Assembly: GCF_022009635.1 (NCBI RefSeq) | Contig: NZ_CP091716.1 | Span: 6,221,501 to 6,285,500 of the forward strand | Reading direction: 5' to 3' | DNA from: Variovorax paradoxus | Lineage (GTDB): Bacteria > Pseudomonadota > Gammaproteobacteria > Burkholderiales > Burkholderiaceae_C | DNA: 64,000 bases | In this document: piece after piece, positions 17,376 to 25,996 of the stretch | How positions within the stretch are numbered: position 1 is the first letter of the stretch | Layout: each line of letters starts with the position of its first letter | The notes under the pieces: generated by a model | What the model was told of the DNA's origin: nothing | The model's database searches: none | What the model saw: the letters and a program-made list of their open reading frames with translations, nothing else | Program-made: the position numbers and the translations under genes

Positions 17376-18655
17376 TGACCGACCGCAACGACACCCTTTT
17401 CGAACGCGCCCGCGCCGTGATCCCCGGCGGCGTCAACTCGCCCGTGCGCGCCTTCAAGGCCGTGGGCGGCACGCCCCGCTTCATCCAGCGCGCGCAAGGC
17501 GCCTATTTCTGGGACGCCAACGACAAGCGCTACATCGACTACATCGGCTCGTGGGGCCCGATGATCCTGGGCCACGGCCACCCCGCCGTGGTCGAGGCGG
17601 TGCAGAAGGCCGTGCTCGAAGGCTTCTCGTACGGCGCGCCGACCGAGCGCGAGATCGAACTGGCCGAGGCCATCCTCGCGCTGGTGCCGTCGATGGAAAT
17701 GGTGCGGCTGGTCAGCTCCGGTACCGAGGCAGCCATGAGCGCGTTGCGCCTGGCACGCGGCGCCACCGGCCGCAAGAGCATCGTCAAGTTCGAGGGCTGC
17801 TACCACGGCCATGCCGACGCGCTGCTCGTGAAGGCCGGCTCCGGCCTTGCCACCTTCGGCAACCCGACCTCGGCCGGCGTGCCGCCCGAGGTGGTGCAGC
17901 ACACCATCGTGCTCGAGTACAACAACCTGCAGCAGCTGGAAGAAGCCTTCGCGCTGCACGGCAAGGACATCGCCTGCCTGATGATCGAGGCCATCGCCGG
18001 CAACATGAACTTCGTGCGTGCCACGCCCGAGTTCGCCAGGCGCTGCCGCGAACTCTGCACGCAGCACGGCGCGCTGCTGGTGTTCGACGAAGTGATGACC
18101 GGCTTTCGCGTGGGCCTGCACGGCGCGCAAGGCGTACTGGGCATCAAGCCCGACCTCACGGTGCTGGGCAAGGTCATCGGCGGCGGCATGCCGCTGGCGG
18201 CCTTCGGCGGTCCGCGCGCGATCATGGAGCAGCTCGCGCCGCTGGGCCCGGTCTACCAGGCCGGCACGCTGTCGGGCAATCCGGTGGCCACGGCCTGCGG
18301 CCTGGCCACGCTGAAGGAAATCGCCAAGCCCGGCTTCTACGAAGCGCTCGGCAAGAAAACGCGCTCGCTGGTCGACGGCCTGAAGGCCGCCGCGGCCACC
18401 GAGGGCCAGCCCTTCAACGCCGACAGCGAAGGCGGCATGTTCGGCTTCTTCCTGATGAAGGACTTGCCGCAAAACTATGCCACCGTGATGACAACCGACA
18501 ACGCAAAATTCAATGCGTTGTTTCACGGTTTGCTCGATCGCGGCGTGTATATTGCCCCCGCGCTTTACGAGGCTGGCTTCGTGAGCGCAGCCCACAGCGA
18601 CGACGACATCGCCGCGACCATCGAAGCCGCAAAACAAATCTTCAGGACCCCTTAG
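17375..18655 (+). CDS. hemL: Glutamate-1-semialdehyde 2,1-aminomutase
   Basis: PLP enzyme that converts glutamate-1-semialdehyde to 5-aminolevulinate in the C5 pathway of heme synthesis. The 426-residue length is standard. The opening [16 protein letters not shown] is the family signature, [15 protein letters not shown] binds the cofactor phosphate, DEVMTGFR provides the PLP-pyridine Asp, and the Schiff-base Lys is K266 in [10 protein letters not shown]. Translation is coupled to the upstream kinase through TGATG, and a small exported protein follows 3 bp later, so the three form one plus-strand unit. Confidence 0.97.
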   Translation: MTDRNDTLFERARAVIPGGVNSPVRAFKAVGGTPRFIQRAQGAYFWDANDKRYIDYIGSWGPMILGHGHPAVVEAVQKAVLEGFSYGAPTEREIELAEAILALVPSMEMVRLVSSGTEAAMSALRLARGATGRKSIVKFEGCYHGHADALLVKAGSGLATFGNPTSAGVPPEVVQHTIVLEYNNLQQLEEAFALHGKDIACLMIEAIAGNMNFVRATPEFARRCRELCTQHGALLVFDEVMTGFRVGLHGAQGVLGIKPDLTVLGKVIGGGMPLAAFGGPRAIMEQLAPLGPVYQAGTLSGNPVATACGLATLKEIAKPGFYEALGKKTRSLVDGLKAAAATEGQPFNADSEGGMFGFFLMKDLPQNYATVMTTDNAKFNALFHGLLDRGVYIAPALYEAGFVSAAHSDDDIAATIEAAKQIFRTP

Positions 18656-18658
18656 CCC

Positions 18659-19174
18659 ATGATCTCCCTGCGCATGTTGCCGGTGTTGAGCGCTGCACTC
18701 CTCGCTTCTCTTCTTCCCGGCCTCGCACTTGCGCAGTCCTCCGAGCCTTCTTCTTCATCGTCGTCGTTCGACCTGAAGAAGATCTGGATCAACCCCGGCT
18801 TCTATTCGGCGCACTTCGACGGCGGCAAGGGGCTGGAGAACGTCAACCAGGGCCTGGGCTTCGAGTACCCGCTGAACGACACGTACCGCGTCACGGCCGG
18901 CACCTTCCGCAACAGCGACCGCCGGCAGTCGAACTACCTCGGGCTGTATGTACTGCCCGTCGAGTTCTACGGCGTGAAGTTCGGCGCGGTGGTGGGCGGC
19001 TTCGACGGCTACCCCAACTACCGCAACGGCAACTGGTTCCCGGCCATCCTTCCGGTGGCGGCCATCGAAGGCAAGAACTGGGGCCTGAACATCGCCTACG
19101 TGCCGACGATCAAGAACCGGCTGTATGGCGCGGTCACCTTCCAGCTGAAATACCGCTTCGGCAACCACGAGTAG
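18659..19174 (+). CDS. Small exported protein, predicted outer-membrane beta-barrel
   Basis: 171 residues with a clear signal peptide (hydrophobic core residues 6-24, cleavage after ALA at 25). The mature part begins with a Ser-rich stretch and then alternates aromatic/glycine strands (GFYSAHF, YRVTAGTF, FYGVKFGAVVGGF, GLNIAYVPTI, AVTFQLKYRF), ending with an aromatic-rich strand close to the C-terminus, as in small outer-membrane barrels. The overall layout recalls PagP-like lipid-modifying barrels, but no catalytic residue could be assigned and I do not name a function. It lies 3 bp behind hemL and is followed by a strong terminator. Confidence 0.75.
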   Translation: MISLRMLPVLSAALLASLLPGLALAQSSEPSSSSSSFDLKKIWINPGFYSAHFDGGKGLENVNQGLGFEYPLNDTYRVTAGTFRNSDRRQSNYLGLYVLPVEFYGVKFGAVVGGFDGYPNYRNGNWFPAILPVAAIEGKNWGLNIAYVPTIKNRLYGAVTFQLKYRFGNHE

Positions 19175-19189
19175 CCGACGTCGACACCA

Positions 19190-19225
19190 AAGAAAAAGGC
19201 CGGCAGCGTTGCCGGCCTTTTTCTT
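19190..19225. terminator. Bidirectional rho-independent terminator
   Basis: A perfect 16-bp stem (AAGAAAAAGGCCGGCA with TGCCGGCCTTTTTCTT) around a GCGT loop. A/T-rich arms on both sides allow termination of the hemL unit on the plus strand and of purH on the minus strand, 39 bp from the purH stop. Confidence 0.93.
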
Positions 19226-19264
19226 GGGAATGGCGTGCCGCCCCTTGACGGAGCGGCAGCGCTT

Positions 19265-20872
19265 TCAGTGCCTGAAGTGACGCACGCCCGACAGCACCAT
19301 CACCACGCCGCGTTCGTCGGCAGCGTCGATCACTTCCTGATCGCGCATCGAGCCGCCCGGCTGGATGACGCAGCTCGCGCCCGCGTCCACCACCACATCG
19401 AGGCCGTCGCGGAACGGGAAGAAGGCGTCGCTGGCCACTGCCGTGTCCTTCAGCGACAGGCCGGCATGCTCGGCCTTGATGCTGGCGATGCGCGCGGAGT
19501 CGAGGCGGCTCATCTGGCCCGCGCCCACGCCCATGGTCATGCCGTTGGCGCAGAAGACGATCGCGTTGCTCTTGACGTACTTCGCGACTTTCCATGCGAA
19601 CAGCAGGTCCTGCAGTTGCTGCGGCGTGGGCTGCTTCTTGCTGACGACCTTGAGGTCGGCAATCGCGAGCTCGTGGTTGTCGGCGGTCTGGATCAGCAGG
19701 CCCGAGCCGACGCGCTTGACGTCCATGGCGTTGCGGCCGTTGTCCCAGTCGGTGGTTCCCCCCTTGGGCAGCGCGATCTCGAGCACGCGCACGTTGAGCT
19801 TGGCCTTGGTGGCCTGGAACACTTCGAGCGCCTCGGGCGTGTAGCCCGGCGCCATCAGCACTTCGACGAACTGCTTGGCGATCTCTTGCGCGGTGGCGCC
19901 GTCGACCGGGCGGTTGAAGGCGATGATGCCGCCGAAGGCCGAGGTCGGGTCGGTCTTGAAGGCCTTGCCGTAGGCTTCGGCCGCGTCCTTGCCGATGGCC
20001 ACGCCGCAGGGGTTGGCGTGCTTGACGATCACGCAGGCCGGCACATCGAAGCTCTTGACGCATTCCCACGCCGCATCGGCGTCGGCGATGTTGTTGTAGC
20101 TCAGCTCCTTGCCTTGCAGCTGCTTGGCCGACACCAGCGAACCGGGCGCCGGGTACAGGTCGCGGTAGAACGCGGCCTGCTGGTGCGGGTTCTCGCCGTA
20201 GCGCAGGTCTTGCACTTTCACGAAGCGGCCGTTGCTCTGCGCCGGGAACAGCGAACGCTTGGGCGCGGGCTGGCCGATGCTGGCGTCGAAGTCGATGGCC
20301 GAGAGGTAGTCGCTGATGGCGCCGTCGTAGTCGGCGATGCGGTTGAACGCGGCCACCGAGAACGCGAACTTGGTCTTGTCGCTGAGCTTGCCTTCGGCCT
20401 TCAGTTCGGCCAGCGCCACGGCGTATTGCGAGGCGTCGGTCAGCACGCCGACGTCCTTCCAGTTCTTGGCCGCGCTGCGCACCATGGCCGGGCCGCCGAT
20501 GTCGATGTTCTCGATCGCGTCTTCCAGCGTGCAGCCGGGCTTGGCCACGGTGGCTTCGAACGGATAGAGGTTGACGATCAGCAGGTCGATGGTGTCGATG
20601 CCGTGTTCCTTGATGGCGGCAACGTGCGCGGGCAGGTCGCGGCGCGCCAGCAGGCCGCCGTGGATCTTCGGGTGCAGCGTCTTCACGCGGCCGTCGAGCA
20701 TTTCAGGAAAGCCGGTGTGGTCGGCGACTTCGGTCACCGGCAGGCCGGCGTCGGCCAGCAGCTTGGCGGTGCCGCCGGTGGACAGCAGCTTGATGCCGAG
20801 CGCATGCAGCGCCTGGGCGAATTCAAGGATGCCGGTCTTGTCGGATACGGAGATGAGTGCAGTCTGGGCCAT
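19265..20872 (-). CDS. purH: Bifunctional AICAR formyltransferase / IMP cyclohydrolase
   Basis: Last two steps of purine synthesis, AICAR to FAICAR to IMP. The 535-residue protein has the N-terminal cyclohydrolase domain ([33 protein letters not shown]) and the C-terminal formyltransferase domain with LRYGENPHQ (about residue 220), KHANPCG and [10 protein letters not shown]. Length and motif order are standard. It lies 16 bp downstream of fis; dusB-fis-purH is a well-known betaproteobacterial arrangement, so all three are probably cotranscribed. Confidence 0.98.
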   Translation of the reverse strand: MAQTALISVSDKTGILEFAQALHALGIKLLSTGGTAKLLADAGLPVTEVADHTGFPEMLDGRVKTLHPKIHGGLLARRDLPAHVAAIKEHGIDTIDLLIVNLYPFEATVAKPGCTLEDAIENIDIGGPAMVRSAAKNWKDVGVLTDASQYAVALAELKAEGKLSDKTKFAFSVAAFNRIADYDGAISDYLSAIDFDASIGQPAPKRSLFPAQSNGRFVKVQDLRYGENPHQQAAFYRDLYPAPGSLVSAKQLQGKELSYNNIADADAAWECVKSFDVPACVIVKHANPCGVAIGKDAAEAYGKAFKTDPTSAFGGIIAFNRPVDGATAQEIAKQFVEVLMAPGYTPEALEVFQATKAKLNVRVLEIALPKGGTTDWDNGRNAMDVKRVGSGLLIQTADNHELAIADLKVVSKKQPTPQQLQDLLFAWKVAKYVKSNAIVFCANGMTMGVGAGQMSRLDSARIASIKAEHAGLSLKDTAVASDAFFPFRDGLDVVVDAGASCVIQPGGSMRDQEVIDAADERGVVMVLSGVRHFRH

Positions 20873-20888
20873 GGGATATGCCGTGGAG

Positions 20889-21125
20889 TTATTTCAAAAG
20901 TTTGTGCTCGACCAGCTTCTTGCGAAGGGTGTTGCGATTCAGGCCCAACCATTGCGCGGCCTTGGATTGATTGCCCTCGGCGCGCGTCATCACGACGTCG
21001 AGCAGGGGTTTCTCGACCACCCGCACGAGCATTTCGTACATGCCGTCGGGTTCGGTGCCGCGCAGATCGCGAAAGTAGCTGTCCAGACTGGTGCGCACGC
21101 AGTCCTCGATGTGTTTCTTGCTCAT
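20889..21125 (-). CDS. fis: Fis family nucleoid-associated transcriptional regulator
   Basis: A 78-residue Fis-type protein that bends DNA and modulates rRNA, recombination and growth-phase genes. The N-terminal half carries the dimerisation helices ([24 protein letters not shown]) and the C-terminal helix-turn-helix is [21 protein letters not shown], almost the E. coli pattern. I chose the ATG at 21125 (MSKKHIED) because it has a GAGAAGAAG ribosome-binding site and the family length; the ORF extends upstream into dusB but without support. Located 16 bp behind dusB, mirroring the E. coli dusB-fis operon. Confidence 0.95.
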   Translation of the reverse strand: MSKKHIEDCVRTSLDSYFRDLRGTEPDGMYEMLVRVVEKPLLDVVMTRAEGNQSKAAQWLGLNRNTLRKKLVEHKLLK

Positions 21126-21141
21126 TGCTTCTTCTCTTTTT

Positions 21142-22203
21142 TCAATCGACGGCGCAAGCCGCCTCCTCTTCACCAGACAGTTCGTTGTCTGCCTCGTGCT
21201 GCACGGGCATGCGTTCCATGCGGTCCGCCAGCCCGTCGAAATAGTCGCCGACCGCGCGCAGCTGCTCGCCGCAGTCCTCGATGGTGTTCATGCGCGCGCG
21301 AAACGCCTCGCCCTCCGGCAATGTGCGCACGTACCAGCCGATGTGCTTGCGCGCCGTGCGCACACCGCTGTAGTCGCCGTACAGCGCATAGTGCTCCACG
21401 AGATGGTCGAGCAGCAAGCGGCGCACTTCCGCCACCAGCGGCGGCGCGCGGTGCGTGCCGGTTTCCAGGAAATGCGCGATCTCGCGAAAGATCCAGGGCC
21501 GGCCCTGCGCGGCGCGGCCGATCATCACCGCGTCGGCGCCGGTGGCCGCGAGCACGTCGCGCGCCTTCTCGGGCGAGCGGATGTCGCCGTTGGCCACCAC
21601 CGGCACGCGCACCGCGGCCTTCACGGCGGCGATGGTGTCGTACTCGGCATGGCCCTTGTAGCCCTGCTCGCGCGTGCGGCCGTGCACCGTGAGCATCTGC
21701 ACGCCGGCGGACTCGAAGTCGCGCGCCAGCTTCACCGCGTTGCGGTGGTCATGGCTCCAGCCGGTGCGCATCTTCAGCGTGACCGGCACGTTGAAGGGCC
21801 GCGCGGCATCGACCACCGCCTGCACGATCTCGAGCGCCAGCGGCTCGTCGCGCATCAGCGCCGAGCCCGCCCACTTGTTGCAGACCTTCTTGGCCGGGCA
21901 ACCCATGTTGATGTCGATGATCTGCGCGCCGCGCTCGATGTTGTAGACCGTGGCCTCGGCCATCATGTCGGCGTCGGTGCCGGCGATCTGCACCGCGATG
22001 GGGCCCGGCTCGCCGTCGTGGTTGGCGCGGCGCGAGGTCTTGAGCGTGCCCCACAGCTCCTTGCGCGAGGTCACCATCTCGCTGACCGCGTAGCCCGCGC
22101 CCAGCGCACGGCACAGCATGCGGAAGGGCCGGTCCGTCACGCCGGCCATGGGCGCGACGAACAGGCGGTTTTCCAGCGTGTGGGTGCCGATCTGCAGGGT
22201 CAT
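21142..22203 (-). CDS. dusB: tRNA-dihydrouridine synthase DusB
   Basis: FMN-dependent reduction of uridine to dihydrouridine in the tRNA D-loop. The 353-residue TIM-barrel protein has the opening NRLFVAPMAGVTDRPFR, the catalytic Cys motif DINMGCPAKKV (about residue 97), TVHGRTREQGY and the FMN-phosphate segment NGDIRS ... GADAVMIGRAAQGRPWIF. The ATG at 22203 is chosen because it gives the usual DusB N-terminus; an upstream extension of the frame is low-complexity and unsupported. First gene of dusB-fis-purH. Confidence 0.96.
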   Translation of the reverse strand: MTLQIGTHTLENRLFVAPMAGVTDRPFRMLCRALGAGYAVSEMVTSRKELWGTLKTSRRANHDGEPGPIAVQIAGTDADMMAEATVYNIERGAQIIDINMGCPAKKVCNKWAGSALMRDEPLALEIVQAVVDAARPFNVPVTLKMRTGWSHDHRNAVKLARDFESAGVQMLTVHGRTREQGYKGHAEYDTIAAVKAAVRVPVVANGDIRSPEKARDVLAATGADAVMIGRAAQGRPWIFREIAHFLETGTHRAPPLVAEVRRLLLDHLVEHYALYGDYSGVRTARKHIGWYVRTLPEGEAFRARMNTIEDCGEQLRAVGDYFDGLADRMERMPVQHEADNELSGEEEAACAVD

Positions 22204-22359
22204 TTGGGAAGAAGCGGTGCGCGTTCGGCTGCTGAAAAATGAGGCACGATTGTAGCCACGTGGCATTTCAGCGACTGAAACGATTTGCGCCTGGGTACCG
22301 GTGTAAACACGGGTGCGCGCCGGGGCCTTCTCCCACGCGCCGGCGACGTGAGCGCTGCC

Positions 22360-22365
22360 TATACT
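22360..22365 (+). promoter_or_regulatory. Candidate -10 element of a near-leaderless yqaA promoter
   Basis: TATACT lies only 10 bp before the yqaA ATG at 22376, which has no Shine-Dalgarno sequence. Initiation about 7 bases downstream would leave a leader of only a few bases. No good -35 hexamer is visible. Confidence 0.4.
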
Positions 22366-22375
22366 GCGCGACCTT

Positions 22376-22840
22376 ATGCAAGCCTGGCTCGACTCCCTCA
22401 TGGCGCTGCTGGCGCTGCCGCAGTACGGTCTCTCGACCCTGTTCGTCGCGGCGTTCATCTCGGCAACCCTTCTGCCGGTGGGCTCCGAGCCCGTGCTCTT
22501 CGGCCTGCTCAAGCTCAACCCGGAATTGTTCTGGCCGGCCATCGCGGTGGCCACCGTGGGCAACACGCTGGGCGGCGCGGTCGACTGGTGGATGGGCTAC
22601 GCCGCGCACAAAGTGGCCGACAAATACTCGCACTCGAAACATCATGTGCGGGTTCTGGGCTGGCTCGAGCGGCTCGGACCCAAGGCCTGCCTGCTGAGCT
22701 GGCTGCCGGTGGTGGGCGACCCGCTGTGCGCGGTGGCGGGCTGGCTCAAGCTGCCGTTCTGGCAGTGCGTGGCCTACATGGCGATCGGCAAGTTCCTGCG
22801 CTACGTCACCATGACGGTGGCGCTGCTGCAGGTCTTCTGA
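22376..22840 (+). CDS. yqaA: YqaA family membrane protein (DedA/VTT-like)
   Basis: A 154-residue integral membrane protein related to the DedA/SNARE-associated family, members of which are linked to membrane lipid flipping and envelope homeostasis. It has 3-4 hydrophobic segments (about residues 18-45, 50-75, 105-125, 132-152), the motif LLPVGSEPVLFG and the VTT-like GNTLGGAVDWWMGY. The C-terminal motif KACLLSWLPVVGDPLCAVAGWL is typical of YqaA. The ATG at 22376 lacks a ribosome-binding site, consistent with leaderless translation. Divergent from dusB and convergent with the glutathione transferase. Confidence 0.87.
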   Translation: MQAWLDSLMALLALPQYGLSTLFVAAFISATLLPVGSEPVLFGLLKLNPELFWPAIAVATVGNTLGGAVDWWMGYAAHKVADKYSHSKHHVRVLGWLERLGPKACLLSWLPVVGDPLCAVAGWLKLPFWQCVAYMAIGKFLRYVTMTVALLQVF

Positions 22841-22861
22841 GCGGCTTTCGCTCGCCGGGGA

Positions 22862-23536
22862 TCAGCTCAGCAGCCCGTAGGGGCCGCCGCGCTCGAGCGC
22901 GCGCTTGTACGCCGGGCGCGAATGGATGCGCTCCAGATAGGCCATGAGCTTCGGCCGCTTCGCGTCGAGTCCGCCGCGCGCCTGCGCCGCCTCGACAGGG
23001 AAGCTCATCTGGATGTCGGCGCCGGTGAACGCGTCGCCCGCGAACCACTCGCTCTTGCCGAGCTCGGCCTCCATGAAATTCAGGTGGCTCACGATGTTCG
23101 GATTGATGAACGCCGACTTCGTCTTGCTCGCGATGGCCTTGGCGATCGGCTTCGCGAAGAACGGCATCTTGGTGGTCTCGATGCGGTCGAACACCAGCTT
23201 GAGCAGCAGCGGCGACATCGCCGAGCCTTCGGCGAAATGCAGCCAGTAGCGATAGCGCACCGCATCAGGCGTGCCCGGCGCGGGCGCGAGGCGGCCGTTG
23301 CCGAAGCGCTCGATGAGCGTCTCCACGATCGCCCCCGACTCCGCGAGCGTGAGCCCGTCATCCGTCGTCACCACCGGCGACTTGCCCAGCGGATGCACGG
23401 CCCGCAGCGAAGCGGGCGCCAACATGGTCTGCGGATCGCGCTGGTAGTGGACGATCTCGTAGGGCAGCTCGAGTTCTTCGAGCAGCCAGAGCACGCGCTG
23501 CGAGCGCGAGTTGTTGAGGTGGTGGACGGTGAGCAT
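22862..23536 (-). CDS. Glutathione S-transferase family protein
   Basis: A 224-residue GST. The N-terminal thioredoxin-like domain opens LTVHHLNNSRSQRVLWLLEEL, with a Ser in SRSQR placed as the likely glutathione-activating residue. It carries the cis-Pro block GKSPVV and ESGAIVETLI, which bind glutathione. The C-terminal helical domain contains the conserved FTGADIQMSFP capping box. Substrate cannot be predicted. The ATG at 23536 was chosen for the normal N-terminus. The 172-bp gap to ychF contains a 93-bp repeat. Confidence 0.9.
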   Translation of the reverse strand: MLTVHHLNNSRSQRVLWLLEELELPYEIVHYQRDPQTMLAPASLRAVHPLGKSPVVTTDDGLTLAESGAIVETLIERFGNGRLAPAPGTPDAVRYRYWLHFAEGSAMSPLLLKLVFDRIETTKMPFFAKPIAKAIASKTKSAFINPNIVSHLNFMEAELGKSEWFAGDAFTGADIQMSFPVEAAQARGGLDAKRPKLMAYLERIHSRPAYKRALERGGPYGLLS

Positions 23537-23611
23537 GAGGCGGGCCTTGGAAGAGACAGGGCGCGCGGAGTCTATCCAACGCCCCTCGAAAACGCACGGA
23601 TCCATGTGAGA

Positions 23612-23704
23612 AACACCGAGGAACCGGCTCCGCCAGGCCTCAGGTGTTGCCCCCGGCAGGGGGAAGGCGAAGCGACACGAAGTGCGCGCAGCCTGGGGGC
23701 GAGC
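23612..23704. repeat. 93-bp intergenic repeat, copy 2 (ychF-GST gap)
   Basis: Ungapped second copy of the element at 12284-12376, with the same orientation and the same placement: it begins 4-5 bases behind the stop codon of a minus-strand gene (ychF). The 20-mer GAAGCGACACGAAGTGCGCG and the CCCCC/GGGGG hairpin are conserved, while most differences lie outside them. Probably a genome-wide interspersed element. Confidence 0.85.
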
Positions 23705-23708
23705 CCTA

Positions 23709-24800
23709 TTACGAGCTGAACAAGAAATTCATCACGTCGCCATCCTTGACGACGTATTCCTTGCCTTCCGAGCGCATCTTCCCCGCGTCCTTCGCGCCCT
23801 GCTCGCCCTTGAAGGCGATGTAGTCCTCGAAGGCGATGGTCTGGGCGCGGATGTAGCCCTTCTCGAAGTCGCCGTGGATCACGCCGGCCGCCTGGGGGCC
23901 GGTGTCGCCGATGTGGATGGTCCAGGCGCGCACTTCCTTCACGCCGGCGGTGAAGTAGGTCTGCAGGCCCAGCAGCTTGAAGGCGGCGCGGATCAGGCGG
24001 TTCAGGCCCGGTTCTTCCTGGCCGATTTCGGCGAGGAACATCTTCTTGTCTTCGTCGTCCATCTCGGCCAGGTCGGCTTCGATCTTGGCGCAGATGGCGA
24101 CCACGGGCGCGCCCTGCTTGGCGGCGTATTCGCGCAGGCGGTCGAGGTACGGGTTGTTCTCGAAGCCGTCTTCCGACACGTTGCCCACGAACATCGCGGG
24201 CTTGGCGGTGATCAGCGTGAAGCTCTTGACCAGCGGCTGCTCTTCCTTGGTGAACTCGAGCGCGCGCACGGGCGTGTTCTCGTTCAGCGCGGCCTGGCAG
24301 CGCTCGAGCAGGCCGACCAGCTTCTGCGCGTCCTTGTCGCCGGAGCGGGCAACCTTGGTGTGGCGGTGCAGCGCCTTCTCGACCGTGGCCAGGTCGGCCA
24401 GGCAGAGTTCGGTCTGGATCACTTCGATGTCGGAGATGGGGTCGACCTTGCCGGCGACGTGGATCACGTTCTCGTCGTCGAAGCAGCGCACCACGTTGAC
24501 GGTGGCGTCGGTCTCGCGGATGTGCGCCAGGAACTTGTTGCCCAGGCCTTCGCCGGTGCTGGCACCGGCCACCAGGCCGGCGATGTCGACAAACTCGACG
24601 ATGGCGGGCACCACGCGCTCGGGCTTGACGATCTCGGCGAGTTGGTCGAGCCGCGGATCGGGCACTTCCACCACGCCCACGTTGGGCTCGATGGTGCAGA
24701 AGGGATAGTTTTCCGCCGCGATGCCGGCCTTGGTCAACGCATTGAAAAGGGTGGATTTACCGACGTTGGGCAGGCCGACGATGCCGCATTGCAAACTCAT
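23709..24800 (-). CDS. ychF: Redox-regulated ATPase YchF (Obg-related)
   Basis: A 363-residue Obg-family nucleotidase; YchF/Ola1 proteins prefer ATP and associate with ribosomes. P-loop GLPNVGKST is at residues 8-16, switch region [10 protein letters not shown] about 70, and the usual G4 Lys is replaced as in the family. The C-terminal TGS domain ([18 protein letters not shown], [14 protein letters not shown]) is intact. The ATG at 24800 is preceded by AGAGGA. It is normally linked to pth; here the downstream neighbour is the GST gene after a repeat. Confidence 0.97.
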   Translation of the reverse strand: MSLQCGIVGLPNVGKSTLFNALTKAGIAAENYPFCTIEPNVGVVEVPDPRLDQLAEIVKPERVVPAIVEFVDIAGLVAGASTGEGLGNKFLAHIRETDATVNVVRCFDDENVIHVAGKVDPISDIEVIQTELCLADLATVEKALHRHTKVARSGDKDAQKLVGLLERCQAALNENTPVRALEFTKEEQPLVKSFTLITAKPAMFVGNVSEDGFENNPYLDRLREYAAKQGAPVVAICAKIEADLAEMDDEDKKMFLAEIGQEEPGLNRLIRAAFKLLGLQTYFTAGVKEVRAWTIHIGDTGPQAAGVIHGDFEKGYIRAQTIAFEDYIAFKGEQGAKDAGKMRSEGKEYVVKDGDVMNFLFSS

Positions 24801-24912
24801 GGGGGGTCCTCTTGGGTAACCGCGAATTTTAGGCGACCATGGTGGCACGCCCCTGCGACAGGTCTTCGGACCCGCATTCCGCTGCCCTGAACATCAGGGT
24901 TAGCACCGACCG

Positions 24913-24948
24913 GCAAACGTTTGCGCAAACGTTTCCCTTCGGTAATAT
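24913..24948 (+). promoter_or_regulatory. Tandem LacI/RbsR-type operators overlapping the rbsB promoter
   Basis: Two abutting 12-bp palindromic sites, GCAAACGTTTGC (24913-24924) and GCAAACGTTTCC (24925-24936), have the central CG typical of LacI-family operators. A likely promoter TTGCGC (24921-24926), 16 bp, TAATAT (24943-24948) lies across them, so bound repressor would block RNA polymerase. The LacI-family gene at 28666 is in the same operon and is the obvious candidate ligand-responsive repressor. Confidence 0.8.
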
Positions 24949-25008
24949 CGGAGCCCCCGGCAAAGACCGGCGTCCCGCTCTGATCAACCACCTCAGGAGA
25001 CATTCACC

Positions 25009-25962
25009 ATGAAGTTCACCCGCCGTACCCTGCAAAGCGCTGCCGCCCTGACGCTCCTGGGCGCCATCGTCGCGACGCCCGCCTTCGCCCAGGACAAGCC
25101 GAAGGTCGCGCTGGTCATGAAGTCGCTGGCCAACGAGTTCTTCCGCACCATGGAAGACGGCGCCAAGGCGCATCAGAAGGCCAATGCCGCCCAGTACACG
25201 CTGGTGGCCAACGGCATCAAGGACGAGACCGACACCGCCGCCCAGATCAAGATGGTCGAGCAGATGGTGGCGCAGAAGATCAACGCGCTGGTCATCGCGC
25301 CGGCCGATTCGAAGGCGCTGGTGCCGGTCATCAAGACGGCCATCGACAAGGGCATCCTGGTGGTCAACATCGACAACCAGCTCGACGCCGCCGCCCTCAA
25401 GGAAAAGGGCATCCAGGTGCCCTTCGTGGGCCCCGACAACCGCGCCGGCGCCAAGCTGGTGGGCGACGCGCTGGCCAAGGAACTGAAGTCGGGCGACAAG
25501 GTCGGCATCATCGAAGGCGTGTCGACCACCTTCAATGCGCAGCAGCGCACGCTGGGCTATCAAGACGCCATGAAGGCGGCCGGCGTGACAGTGGTCGGCG
25601 TGCAGTCGGGCCAGTGGGAAATCGACAAGGGCAATACCGTGGCCGCCGGCATGCTGCGCGAGCACCCCGACCTGAAGGCCCTGCTCGCCGGCAACGACAG
25701 CATGGCGCTGGGCGCCGTGGCCGCGGTCAAGGCCGCTGGCAAGACCGGCAAGGTGCTGGTCGTGGGCTACGACAACATCGGCGCCATCAAGCCCATGCTG
25801 GCCGACGGCCGCGTGCTGGCCACGGCCGACCAGTTCGCCGCCAAGCAGGCGGTGTTCGGCATCGAGACCGCGCTGAAGGCCATCGCCGACAAGAAGAAGC
25901 AGTCGGAAATGCCCGCTGAAGTGAAGACCGACGTGGTGCTGGTCACCAAGTCGTCCAAGTAA
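25009..25962 (+). CDS. rbsB: Ribose ABC transporter, periplasmic binding protein
   Basis: A 317-residue periplasmic sugar-binding protein of the ribose/RbsB type (peripla_BP_4). A signal peptide covers residues 1-27 (cleavage after AFA). The mature protein shows the first lobe strand KVALVMKSLANEFF, the IAPADSKALVPV segment, and PFVGPDNRAGAKLVGDAL, with Asp, Arg and Asn residues typical of pyranose ligands. The ATG at 25009 follows a good CAGGAGA ribosome-binding site. First gene of rbsBACRKD, directly behind tandem operators. Confidence 0.95.
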   Translation: MKFTRRTLQSAAALTLLGAIVATPAFAQDKPKVALVMKSLANEFFRTMEDGAKAHQKANAAQYTLVANGIKDETDTAAQIKMVEQMVAQKINALVIAPADSKALVPVIKTAIDKGILVVNIDNQLDAAALKEKGIQVPFVGPDNRAGAKLVGDALAKELKSGDKVGIIEGVSTTFNAQQRTLGYQDAMKAAGVTVVGVQSGQWEIDKGNTVAAGMLREHPDLKALLAGNDSMALGAVAAVKAAGKTGKVLVVGYDNIGAIKPMLADGRVLATADQFAAKQAVFGIETALKAIADKKKQSEMPAEVKTDVVLVTKSSK

Positions 25963-25996
25963 AAAACAATCTCCCGACAGAAGAAAAGAGCCTCCG

